Shown: positions 1-8,198 of the stretch, piece by piece | Numbering within the stretch: position 1 is the first letter of the stretch | How the letters are laid out: each line of letters opens with the position of its first letter | Source: Faucicola osloensis_D | GTDB taxonomy: Bacteria > Pseudomonadota > Gammaproteobacteria > Pseudomonadales > Moraxellaceae | DNA length: 64,000 nucleotides | Direction: 5' to 3' (one strand) | Assembly: GCA_020041925.1 (NCBI GenBank) | Contig: CP083409.1 | The notes under the pieces: model-generated | Seen by the model: only the letters and a program-made list of their open reading frames with translations | Database searches by the model: none | What the model was told of the DNA's origin: nothing | Translations under genes and position numbers: made by a program

Positions 1-206
1 ATGTCATAGCGCTGCGATGCATCTGTCACCCGAATGATGCTTGCCGACTGCAAAAATCCCGATGATGAGCCTGCCATCCCCGCTTCGATAAGCTGCTCAA
101 ACGTTGCTGCATCTATTGGCTGGTTGGTAAATTTGCGAATCGAGCGATGATTGAGTATCGTCTCTAGGGTGGGTTTACTGTCACTATGCTCACTATGCGT
201 TGTCAT
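1..206 (-). CDS. Nitroreductase family protein (5' part, cut by window edge)
   Basis: Only the first 68 codons are inside the window. The start ATG lies at 204-206 on the minus strand. After a short polar leader with a repeated HSEHSDS stretch, the protein reads HRSIRKF followed by a Pro-Ile and an acidic helix. This is the typical N-terminus of FMN-dependent nitroreductases, where the Arg-Ser-x-Arg stretch contacts the flavin phosphate. The GMAGSSSGFLQ stretch matches the next flavin-binding loop of NfsA-type enzymes. Such enzymes use NAD(P)H to reduce nitro compounds, quinones or flavins in the cytoplasm. A second, different nitroreductase lies at 2644-3414. The substrate cannot be told from this fragment. 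Confidence 0.8.
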   Translation of the reverse strand, partial: MTTHSEHSDSKPTLETILNHRSIRKFTNQPIDAATFEQLIEAGMAGSSSGFLQSASIIRVTDASQRYD

Positions 207-215
207 GATTTTCCC

Positions 216-260
216 TGTTATGGTTTGCCTTGTTATGGTTTGTGTTGTTATAAGTTGAAT
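216..260. repeat. 15-bp tandem repeat, 3 copies
   Basis: Three consecutive 15-bp units (TGTTATGGTTTGCCT, TGTTATGGTTTGTGT, TGTTATAAGTTGAAT) begin 10 bases upstream of the nitroreductase start at 206 and fill most of the gap to the next gene. On the minus strand they form the leader of that gene. They are imperfect in the third copy. They are one of several such arrays in this window. Confidence 0.8.
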
Positions 261-276
261 TATGTTTTGATTAGCC

Positions 277-1140
277 TTAGGGTTGGTATTTTTGAATCAG
301 CTTTTGCGCTTGCACAATCACCGGCGTATCGACCATCTGTCCATCCATGGCAAATGCGGCAAGCCCTGTCTGTGCATAATGGTCAACCACTTTTTTGGCA
401 AAGGCAAGCTGTGCTTGGCTCGGTCTAGCCAGTGCATTGACAATGGCGACTTGGTTGGGATGAATACACAGCATCCCTGAAAAACCCAAATCGCGCCACC
501 AATTAACGCGCTGGGTCAATCCGTCATCGTCATTAAAAGGTGGATACACGCATTCAATCGGTGGGGTGAGCGCATTGATAGCACTATGCAAGGTTAGCTG
601 ATAACGGATTTGGTTGGCGACCATCTGCCCTGCCTCGCTGTCTGCGCGCACGCCCAATTTTTCACAGATATCCAAAAAGCCAAAACTGAGCGCAGTCAAT
701 CCTGCTGCAGCGGCGATGTCAGGTATATTTGCCATGCCTTTGGGCGTCTCAATTAACGCAATCATGGGTTTGGCGAGGGCATGACGGACGCGGTCAATCT
801 CTATGGCGTGCTCGACTTTGGGTAGCACTACCCCAATCACGTTGTTCATCGCAGACGCTGGTAAAGATTTGAGCAAATCAATATCGCCCGCTTGGTGGTT
901 GCTACTTGCGGCATTGATACGCACCCAAACAGGCTGGGCATCAGCGCCGCTTAGATAATTGACCACATTGTCACGCGATTGCATTTTGACACTATCACTG
1001 ACCGCATCTTCTAAGTCAATTATCACCGTATCTGCGCCACGGGCAAAGGCTTTTTCCACCCGCTCAATATTGATGGCGGGTACAAACAAATAACTGGTTG
1101 CGCTCAATCCCTTGGGTTTTGCTACATTGTTTTCGCTCAT
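277..1140 (-). CDS. HpcH/HpaI aldolase / citrate lyase beta (CitE-like) family protein
   Basis: A 287-residue TIM-barrel lyase of the CitE-like family. Recognisable pieces are LFVPAI near the N-terminus, the metal-ligand segment IDLEDAV (about residues 40-46), ALIETPKGM with a second acidic ligand, and CIHPNQV near the C-terminus. Family members cleave or form C-C bonds of CoA thioesters such as citramalyl-CoA or malyl-CoA; the substrate here is unknown. No citrate lyase alpha or gamma gene is nearby, so a stand-alone CitE-like (CLYBL type) role is more likely than citrate lyase. I chose the ATG at 1140 because AAAGGATG sits just before it; an upstream in-frame start at 1230 would begin inside the preceding gene's terminator. 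Confidence 0.8.
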   Translation of the reverse strand: MSENNVAKPKGLSATSYLFVPAINIERVEKAFARGADTVIIDLEDAVSDSVKMQSRDNVVNYLSGADAQPVWVRINAASSNHQAGDIDLLKSLPASAMNNVIGVVLPKVEHAIEIDRVRHALAKPMIALIETPKGMANIPDIAAAAGLTALSFGFLDICEKLGVRADSEAGQMVANQIRYQLTLHSAINALTPPIECVYPPFNDDDGLTQRVNWWRDLGFSGMLCIHPNQVAIVNALARPSQAQLAFAKKVVDHYAQTGLAAFAMDGQMVDTPVIVQAQKLIQKYQP

Positions 1141-1209
1141 GCGACATCCTTTTTCGTCCATTTTTGATGAGATATTCTTTTTGGCAAACAACTTATCAAA
1201 CAGTTTATC

Positions 1210-1245
1210 AAAAAACGCCGCCCTACCCAAAGTAAGGCGTTTTTT
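1210..1245 (-). terminator. Rho-independent terminator of the uracil permease gene
   Basis: AAAAAACGCC at 1210-1219 pairs with GGCGTTTTTT at 1236-1245. On the minus strand this gives a GC-rich stem followed by a T run, immediately after the permease stop codon. Confidence 0.8.
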
Positions 1246-1248
1246 AGT

Positions 1249-2604
1249 TTATTTTAAAACCGTCAATTTGGCTTTTTCACTGCGGCTAAACAGTAAATTT
1301 AACACGATGGCGACCACTGTCGCAGTACCGATACCGCCCAAATTAAATTGTCCAATATGTAAGCTAAAATCCCCAGCCCCCATAATGACGGTCACCGCAG
1401 CAATGATTAAATTAGCATTTTTGCTAAAATCAATGTGATTATCCAGCCAAATTTTGACCCCTGCTACCGTGATAAGCCCAAACACCACGATGGAGGCGCC
1501 GCCCAATAATGGCGCTGGGATGGTATGGATAATCGCGCCAAATTTTGGTGACAGCCCCAGTAGCACAGCAATCAAGCCTGCCACCACAAAAACCGTGGTC
1601 GAGTATACTTTAGTCACTGCCATCACGCCGATATTTTCCGCATAGGTTGTGACGCCCGTACCGCCCATGCTCGATGACATCGCCGTACATAGACCATCGG
1701 CGAAAAACGCCCGTCCCATATAGGGCGATACCGCTTGTCCTGTCATGGCTTCTACCGCTTTGATATGTCCCAAATTTTCGGCGATTAAAATAAACGCAAC
1801 CGGGGCAATCAAAATTATTGCGTTAATATCAAACGTCGGATGATAAAAATTGGGTAATCCCACCCAAGCTGCTTGAGCAACTGGGGTAAAATCAATCGGC
1901 TTGCCATATCCAAGCACATTGGTGAGCACAAAATATGCCATATACGCCAATACCAAACCAATCAGTAGCAACAAACGACGTAGCATACCGCGGCTAAACA
2001 CAGCGACCGCACTAATACTCAGCACCGTCATCAACGCAACCCAACTATCAAACTGGTTGCCCGACACGCCTTTGATCGTCACTGGCGCCAAATTTAGCCC
2101 AATAATCATCACAATCGCACCCGTTACCACAGGCGGCATGAGTTTCTCAATCCAGCCAACCCCTGTTTTCATCACCAGTAATCCGACCATGGCATAAAAA
2201 ATACCACAGACAAAAATACCACCGAGCGCCACGGATAAATTACCGTTAAAGCCTGAGCCTGTATAAGCCGTTGCCGTGATGACAGGCGCGATAAACGCAA
2301 AACTTGACCCTAAATAACTGGGTACTCGCCCACCCGTCAAAAAGAAAAATAGCACCGTACTGAGCCCCGCCATCAAAATCGCAAGGTTGGCATCAAATCC
2401 CATCAATAACGGCGCAAGCACGGTTGCCCCAAACATCGCAAACGCATGTTGCAGCCCAAGTAGCAGACTTTTATCGGCAGGTAAATACTCATGGATACGC
2501 ACAGGATGATGATCTAAATGCCCATCGTAAGGCTGCCATTTTGGGAACCAGCCGCTATCATTACCGGTATTTTGATGGGTTGGTGGTCTTTGCGAATTTG
2601 CCAT
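1249..2604 (-). CDS. NCS2 family uracil/xanthine permease (UraA/RutG-like)
   Basis: An inner-membrane proton symporter of the nucleobase-cation symporter 2 family, 451 residues. It has a polar N-terminal stretch of about 45 residues, then about 12-14 hydrophobic segments. Family signatures are seen: GLQHAFAMFGATVLAPLL in the first helix, SFAFIAPV, the acidic AENLG motif in the region that binds the base, and GGTGVTTYAENIG. The AENLG and GGTGVTTYAENIG motifs favour a pyrimidine (uracil) substrate over xanthine, by family knowledge. I place the start at the ATG at 2604 behind GATGAGAG; a TTG seven codons earlier is possible. It is followed directly by its own terminator. No pyrimidine catabolic genes are next to it. 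Confidence 0.87.
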   Translation of the reverse strand: MANSQRPPTHQNTGNDSGWFPKWQPYDGHLDHHPVRIHEYLPADKSLLLGLQHAFAMFGATVLAPLLMGFDANLAILMAGLSTVLFFFLTGGRVPSYLGSSFAFIAPVITATAYTGSGFNGNLSVALGGIFVCGIFYAMVGLLVMKTGVGWIEKLMPPVVTGAIVMIIGLNLAPVTIKGVSGNQFDSWVALMTVLSISAVAVFSRGMLRRLLLLIGLVLAYMAYFVLTNVLGYGKPIDFTPVAQAAWVGLPNFYHPTFDINAIILIAPVAFILIAENLGHIKAVEAMTGQAVSPYMGRAFFADGLCTAMSSSMGGTGVTTYAENIGVMAVTKVYSTTVFVVAGLIAVLLGLSPKFGAIIHTIPAPLLGGASIVVFGLITVAGVKIWLDNHIDFSKNANLIIAAVTVIMGAGDFSLHIGQFNLGGIGTATVVAIVLNLLFSRSEKAKLTVLK

Positions 2605-2643
2605 AATTTTGCTCTCATCTGTCAACTGCGCGAATTTTACACG

Positions 2644-3414
2644 TTATTTTTGTTTTGTCAAAAAACCCTGCGCTTTGAGCCAATCTTCTGCAGCAGCGAC
2701 ATACGGTTGACTGTAGTAATCGGCAAATTTTTGACGGTATGGCTTACGCTCACGCGCTTCATTAAAGGTCAAAATGGTTTGCTCGTAATCGGCGAGCATT
2801 TGCGGCAAGTTTTCAGTATTGTATTGGTTTTCAAAATACACCGCAGATTTTGGCAAACGCGGTTTTAGGCGCATTTCCACGCTAGGTTTACCGATACATA
2901 AGCCAAAAATTGGATAGGTATATTTTGGTAGCTGAAGCAGTTCGATTAAGTCATTGGCAATCATACGCAAACCGCCAATTGGACAAGTGGCATAACCCAA
3001 ACTCTCTGCCGCCACCGTGGCATTTTGCGCCGCCAATGCCGTATCGGTAGCCAGCGTAATCAATGTATCACTATCCTTAAAACCCTCAAAGCTGCCGTCA
3101 TACGCTTGACTGCTCAGATAGGAGCGATAGCCATCCATCACAAATACCAAAAATACACTACATTGGGCTATCTGTGGGTTACGCGGTTGCAAATCGACAA
3201 TTTTTTGACGTAACGCCTTATCACTGATGTTGATAATGCTGTAGTGCTGTCCGTTTTGCCAACTAGGCGCTTGCTGAGCGCATTTGATGATGTCATTTAA
3301 CTGCGAATCTGGCACAGTGGCGCTACTGTCAAATTCTCGATACACCCGATGATTTTGTAAAAGTTCAATGGTTTGATTACTCACAGTTTGATTACTCGTA
3401 GCTTGGTTATTCAT
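2644..3414 (-). CDS. NfsA-like NADPH-dependent nitroreductase
   Basis: A 256-residue flavin reductase of the NfsA/Frp type. HRVYREFDSS near residue 22 is the FMN-phosphate motif, QQAPSWQNGQHYSI is the second flavin loop, and LGYATCPIGGLR the third. The C-terminal part (ERKPYRQKFADYY) is the extension typical of the NfsA subfamily. The N-terminus carries a near-duplicate (TSNQTVSNQTI), which is a short tandem duplication in the DNA around 3370-3412. The ATG at 3414 follows GGGGCAA. It sits between the uracil permease and an MFS gene, with small gaps that allow co-transcription. Expected role: two-electron reduction of nitroaromatics or quinones; the natural substrate is unknown. Confidence 0.85.
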   Translation of the reverse strand: MNNQATSNQTVSNQTIELLQNHRVYREFDSSATVPDSQLNDIIKCAQQAPSWQNGQHYSIINISDKALRQKIVDLQPRNPQIAQCSVFLVFVMDGYRSYLSSQAYDGSFEGFKDSDTLITLATDTALAAQNATVAAESLGYATCPIGGLRMIANDLIELLQLPKYTYPIFGLCIGKPSVEMRLKPRLPKSAVYFENQYNTENLPQMLADYEQTILTFNEARERKPYRQKFADYYSQPYVAAAEDWLKAQGFLTKQK

Positions 3415-3435
3415 GATTGCCCCGTTAAAAGTGAT

Positions 3436-4698
3436 TTAAACATGATTTGATGATTGTTGATACGGTCGCCAAAGTAGCGCCACCCCAATAAGCAAAACGA
3501 TGGCAGAGACGGGTAACAACGCAAGCCAACTATTTTTGCCTGTTGCAACTAGCGCAGTTAAGGGTCCGATAAGCTGCCCAAAGGCAAAACTTGCGGTCAT
3601 CAGCGCACTTAAATTGTATTTAGGGTAGTGCGTGACTTGGCTTGCTGCCACTTGTAGCCCTGCCATCGTCACCACCATAAAGGTGCCGCCCACCATCAGC
3701 GCTGACAACATCAAACCTGCCAAAGACTGCCAAAGCGCAGGCAATAACGTACCAACCGCCATGATGATTTGTGACACTCGCCAAACGCCGAGCAAAGAAA
3801 CATTGTCAAAACGGCGTTGTAACCGCTGCGACAACACCACCGACAGAGCCGCCGCCAACCCAAAAAATGGCCAAATCAGCAAATAACTTTGCCCCGATAA
3901 CCATTGCTTGGCGATTTGTGGCAAAAAAGTCGCAGGTAAAATATAGCCAAACCCAAATAAGCCGTAGGCGGTTAATACATTCGCTAATTTTAGCTTGGCA
4001 GGTGGGGGTATGCTAGACGAGATAGGATTGGTATGGGTGGCTTTGCTAGGGTTGGTTTTGGCAGCGGCTGTTGTGGCAGCAGCTGTTGAGGCAAACTGTG
4101 AATTGATTTTCGCTAGCAAAAAGGTGACAAGCAAGGTGGCGAGCAGCGCAATCACGCCTAGATACTGCCATAATCGACTCGATAATGAACTGAATGATGA
4201 CAGAACAGCGGCATTCACTGTCGCTGATTGAAAAATAAAATAGCTACAAATCAATCCTGTAAGGGTGATACCGATACCGACACCCGTATAAATCAAGCCA
4301 CTGCTGGCTACCTGTCTTGATTTTAACCAATTGATTGCAAACGCACTGATAGATACCAGCACCCAAGCGCTTGCCACGCCCGCCAAAAAGCGTAGCACCA
4401 GTAACCAGCCAAAGCTGCTTAGCGAAGCCAGCCAAGTGGTAAGCGTGACTAAGGTAAGACCTAACACGACAAAAAGCGGGTGCCGCTTACTTTTAAGCAG
4501 TGACAGCGCCCCGACCAAATAGCCAATATAGTTGCTACTTGATAACCACGCCGTTTGCGCAAGATGCACTGTGCCTTCTTGTATCATCAAAGGCAAAATC
4601 GGTGTAAAAGCAAATCGCCCGATTCCCATTGCCACCGCAAGCGCGGTACTGGCTAGGATAAAGCAAAATATAATCTGCTGTCGGTCAGATTGTGACAT
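3436..4698 (-). CDS. YbfB/YjiJ family MFS transporter
   Basis: A 420-residue major facilitator with about 12 membrane segments. The first segment has the MGIGRFAFTPILPLM sequence, which is highly characteristic of the YbfB/YjiJ family. A polar, Ala/Thr/Lys-rich loop of about 40 residues in the middle (around residues 205-245) separates the two six-helix halves. The ATG at 4698 follows GGGGTAA. It may be co-transcribed with the nitroreductase downstream (21-base gap). The substrate of this family is not established. Confidence 0.83.
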   Translation of the reverse strand: MSQSDRQQIIFCFILASTALAVAMGIGRFAFTPILPLMIQEGTVHLAQTAWLSSSNYIGYLVGALSLLKSKRHPLFVVLGLTLVTLTTWLASLSSFGWLLVLRFLAGVASAWVLVSISAFAINWLKSRQVASSGLIYTGVGIGITLTGLICSYFIFQSATVNAAVLSSFSSLSSRLWQYLGVIALLATLLVTFLLAKINSQFASTAAATTAAAKTNPSKATHTNPISSSIPPPAKLKLANVLTAYGLFGFGYILPATFLPQIAKQWLSGQSYLLIWPFFGLAAALSVVLSQRLQRRFDNVSLLGVWRVSQIIMAVGTLLPALWQSLAGLMLSALMVGGTFMVVTMAGLQVAASQVTHYPKYNLSALMTASFAFGQLIGPLTALVATGKNSWLALLPVSAIVLLIGVALLWRPYQQSSNHV

Positions 4699-4753
4699 TT
4701 TGCGTTACCCCTTGCTTTTATTGACACGGCTTGTCAGCGTTTAAGCTTGCATT

Positions 4754-7453
4754 TTAAAGATTATTGAGCATACTTTGCAAGGTTTCCTTCACATTTTTGG
4801 ACGACATATTAGCTTGGCTTAATATCAAAGCCTGTTTAACCATTGACTTTTTGTCTGCTACCAAGGCATTCCAATTTGATAAACCTTGAATCAAACGCGA
4901 CGCCAACAGTGGGTTACGTTTATCCAAATCTTGCATCATGCTCAAATACTGCTCAACGCCCTGCTGTGTCCAAATTTTGGTAGGCTGCGCAAGCAATCCG
5001 CCGAGCACCGCACGCACCCGGTTTGGGGTATTGATGTCAAAGTCTTGGTGTGAGGTTAACGCAAAAATATCGGCAACGCTTGCTTGACTGTCATTGGCTT
5101 GGACACCAAACCATAAATCCATCACCAATGCATCATCATGAAAGCGTTGGTAAAAATCGGCAAGCCATTCGGCTTTTTGGGGCAAACCATGCTCCACTGC
5201 CGCATTTAACGCGCCTAAACGCTCAGTCATACAAGACGCTTGTTGGTACTGGGTAATCGCCCAGTGTTTGGCATCATTCACGCCTGCCAATAACGCCATA
5301 TCCAGCACCACATTTCGCCATGCCCGCACGCCCATGGCTTCGGCTGTATCTTCATACGCGGTAATCGGCAGTTTGGCATACGCACTTTGCCAAATGTCTT
5401 TAAGCTGTACCGCCACGGCTTTTTTGACCGCTTGATGACGGGCACGAACTTGGCTAGGGTCATAGTCGGTCTGAATCGCGCTACCCAGCTCTCGCTCGCT
5501 TGGCATATCTAGTAACCGCGCCGCTAGCATGGGATCGGTTTCTGATAGCGCTGGCAGACTGGCTTTTAATGCCGTGATATAGGCATCGGTATCAGCATTT
5601 TGCAATAAAATACGATTGACCAACAACTGTGCCGCTTGCCAACGGTTAAAACCATTGGTCTCATATTGCATCAAAAACGCCAAATCATCATTGCTATACT
5701 CAAAATTGAGCTGAACAGGCGCGGAAAAATCACGAAGCAATGACACCACAGGGTCAAAATCCGCTGTGGTAAACAAACCGTCAAAGTTAAACGTCTGACT
5801 GTCTTCGCGCAGTAATACCAAATCTTCGTGTACCAGTTGCCCATTGGCACGGTTAAAAATCGCCATTTTGATAGGAATTGGCAAAGCTTTTGGCGCAGGA
5901 TAGCCTGCCACTTGGCGCGTGTGTTGGCTTAGCGTCAAGATAAGCTTGTCAGCCGTTTTTTCAAAATGCCCCGACAACACAGGTGTTCCTGGCTGGGTGT
6001 ACCAATCAATAAATGTTTCAATACTTGGGTCTGCAACGCTCAGTGCAGATAACAAGTCTTCTACCGTGACCGCTTGCCCGTCATAACGGCGAAAATATTC
6101 GTCCGTGCCTTGGCGGAATTTTTCTTTGCCAAGCGTATTGGCAATCATGCGCACGATTTCTGCGCCTTTCTCGTACACTGTGGCGGTGTAGAAATTATTA
6201 ATCTCGACAAAATGGTCCGGGCGTGGCGGATGCGCCAATGGGCTAGCGTCTTCAGGAAACTGCGCCGCTCGCAATGTTGCCACATCATCAATCCGCTGAA
6301 CCGCAGGGGAATGCAGACTTTCGGAAAAAGACTGGTCACGAAATACGGTAAAGCCTTCTTTTAGGCACAGCTGAAACCAGTCACGGCAGGTGATACGGTT
6401 GCCCGTCCAGTTATGGAAGTATTCATGGGCAATCACCGCTTTGACATTAAAGTTACGGCGATCGGTGGTGGTCTCTGGGCTAGATAGTACGCAAGCGGTG
6501 TTAAAGATATTTAATCCCTTGTTTTCCATCGCGCCCATATTAAACTGGCTAACCGCCACAATCATATAGCGGTCAAGGTCATACGCCCGTCCGTAGTTGT
6601 CTTCATCCCATTTCATTGAGTCTTTTAACGCTTGCATGCCGACATGGCACTGCTCGATGTTCTCATGCTTGGCGTATAATTCAAGCAGCACCTCACGCCC
6701 TTCAATGGTGACATACTGATCGGTCAATACGTCCAAATCTGCCATCACGCATGCGAATAGATAACTCGGTTTTTTGGTCGGGTCTTGCCACACCGCAAAA
6801 TGACGGTCGCCCGCAAGCTCCCCTTGGTCAATTAAATTACCATTTGCCAACAGCGTTGGGTAAGTTTTATCAGCTTCAATGCGTGTGGTGAAGGTGGCAA
6901 GCACATCGGGACGGTCTGGATAAAAGGTAATTTTACGAAACCCTTCTGGCTCACACTGGGTACAGAACATTTTGTCCGCCCCTTCCCCGGCTTGGTATAA
7001 GCCTTCAAGACTGGTATTGGTTTGCGGCACGATGGTGACAACCGTGGTAATCTGACAAATGTCTGGCGCGTTAACAATCGTTAGGCTTTCTTGGTCTAGT
7101 TGGTAGTCGCTTTCGCCTAAGGTTTTGCCGTTTAAGGTAATTGATTCAAGTTGTAATTCTCGTCCAAAGAGCACCAAATCGCCTGCCGTGTTTCTTGTCA
7201 TGTCAAGATTGGCGGTGACGGTTGCATGCTTTTTATCAGCGCCGTCAAACAACTCAATGTTAAGGTCAATGTGATTGACGCTGAAGACTGGCGGCGTGTA
7301 GTCTTTTAGATAGATTTTTTGCGGTTGGTTACCATTTAATTGGTTACTATTTAAACTGGGGTCTGGTGTGGGTATATTAGCGGGCACATCAGGCATTTCG
7401 GTGTTTAATAACTGTGGATTTTCGGTTTGGTTGGTTTCGGTGACGTTAGTCAT
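4754..7453 (-). CDS. pepN: Aminopeptidase N
   Basis: A zinc metallo-aminopeptidase of family M1, 899 residues, close to the usual length of about 870-890. The exopeptidase motif GAMEN is near residue 305. The zinc site HEYFH is near residues 342-346, with the second Glu ligand about 18 residues later in LKEGFTVFRDQ. The N-terminal beta domain starts near KIYLKDYTPP; the first 45 or so residues are a polar, Asn/Pro-rich tail with a small NSNQLNGNQ duplication and no signal peptide, so the enzyme is cytoplasmic. It removes N-terminal residues from peptides in late protein breakdown. It appears to be a single transcription unit. Confidence 0.95.
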   Translation of the reverse strand: MTNVTETNQTENPQLLNTEMPDVPANIPTPDPSLNSNQLNGNQPQKIYLKDYTPPVFSVNHIDLNIELFDGADKKHATVTANLDMTRNTAGDLVLFGRELQLESITLNGKTLGESDYQLDQESLTIVNAPDICQITTVVTIVPQTNTSLEGLYQAGEGADKMFCTQCEPEGFRKITFYPDRPDVLATFTTRIEADKTYPTLLANGNLIDQGELAGDRHFAVWQDPTKKPSYLFACVMADLDVLTDQYVTIEGREVLLELYAKHENIEQCHVGMQALKDSMKWDEDNYGRAYDLDRYMIVAVSQFNMGAMENKGLNIFNTACVLSSPETTTDRRNFNVKAVIAHEYFHNWTGNRITCRDWFQLCLKEGFTVFRDQSFSESLHSPAVQRIDDVATLRAAQFPEDASPLAHPPRPDHFVEINNFYTATVYEKGAEIVRMIANTLGKEKFRQGTDEYFRRYDGQAVTVEDLLSALSVADPSIETFIDWYTQPGTPVLSGHFEKTADKLILTLSQHTRQVAGYPAPKALPIPIKMAIFNRANGQLVHEDLVLLREDSQTFNFDGLFTTADFDPVVSLLRDFSAPVQLNFEYSNDDLAFLMQYETNGFNRWQAAQLLVNRILLQNADTDAYITALKASLPALSETDPMLAARLLDMPSERELGSAIQTDYDPSQVRARHQAVKKAVAVQLKDIWQSAYAKLPITAYEDTAEAMGVRAWRNVVLDMALLAGVNDAKHWAITQYQQASCMTERLGALNAAVEHGLPQKAEWLADFYQRFHDDALVMDLWFGVQANDSQASVADIFALTSHQDFDINTPNRVRAVLGGLLAQPTKIWTQQGVEQYLSMMQDLDKRNPLLASRLIQGLSNWNALVADKKSMVKQALILSQANMSSKNVKETLQSMLNNL

Positions 7454-7570
7454 ATATTTCTTTAGCTCGCAATGTGTTGTTAAAAATTATTCTCATTCGA
7501 TGTGGCTATTATGCCATAATTAATGACGTTTTTTGGTCACAAACCATAATGACTTTGTTATTACATTTTC

Positions 7571-8104
7571 ATGCTATTTTTTTTATTTTTATCGGATAAA
7601 ATTTCAACTCTTTTTGACTCATTTATGGGTGACATGATGGATAATTTTGTAGGTAATTTATTTGATTTAGATTGGAAATTGATGGTCGTTCACATGTTTC
7701 AAATGGTGATAGCATTTGTGTTGGTATTACCTGTAGGCTACAATCGTGAGAACAGTCGACAAAACATTGGGCTGCGCACTTTTCCGCTTGTAAGCCTGGC
7801 AAGCTGTAGTTTTGCGCTGCTTGCGTTTGAAGTGCAAGGCGAAGACCCCAGTGCGATGGGGCGCATCGTAAGCGGCGTGGTAACGGGGATTGGCTTTATC
7901 GGCGGCGGGGCAATTCTCAAAAAAGATGGCATGATTGAAGGGACGTCGACAGCGGCTGCGATTTGGTCGGCAGGCTGTGTGGGCGTGGCAGTGGCGATGG
8001 GGCGGCTAGAGATTGCGGTATTGATTAGTGTGTTTATGGTAGGGATTTTTTATTTTGTTAGTCCGTTAAAACAAAAACTTAGCAAGGATAATGATGATGT
8101 TTAA
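7571..8104 (+). CDS. MgtC/SapB family membrane protein
   Basis: A small polytopic membrane protein. The segment LPVGYNRENSRQNIGLRTFPL and the glycine-rich GIGFIGGGAILKK followed by GTSTAAAIWSAGCVG are the hallmark sequences of the MgtC N-terminal domain; about five hydrophobic segments are visible. MgtC-type proteins are inner-membrane factors linked to Mg-limitation survival and to control of the F-ATPase, but many homologues have no known role. The true start is uncertain: ATGs at 7571, 7625, 7634 and 7637 are in frame and none has a strong Shine-Dalgarno. The later ones fit the family N-terminus better. It lacks the C-terminal ACT-like domain of classical MgtC, so I do not call it mgtC. 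Confidence 0.82.
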   Translation: MLFFLFLSDKISTLFDSFMGDMMDNFVGNLFDLDWKLMVVHMFQMVIAFVLVLPVGYNRENSRQNIGLRTFPLVSLASCSFALLAFEVQGEDPSAMGRIVSGVVTGIGFIGGGAILKKDGMIEGTSTAAAIWSAGCVGVAVAMGRLEIAVLISVFMVGIFYFVSPLKQKLSKDNDDV

Positions 8105-8135
8105 TGTAAAAAGATGGATGATAGCTTAAACTTGC

Positions 8136-8165
8136 CCCCAAGAAAAGTAACAGCTTTTCTTGGGG
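8136..8165. terminator. 12-bp inverted repeat between convergent genes
   Basis: CCCCAAGAAAAG at 8136-8147 and CTTTTCTTGGGG at 8154-8165 form a perfect stem with a 6-base loop, between the convergent MgtC-like and uvrB genes. Neither strand has a proper T run afterwards. Its position suggests a bidirectional transcription stop, but a non-canonical one. Confidence 0.5.
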
Positions 8166-8198
8166 TAAAACCGCACATTTAACACCCATCGTCCACCA

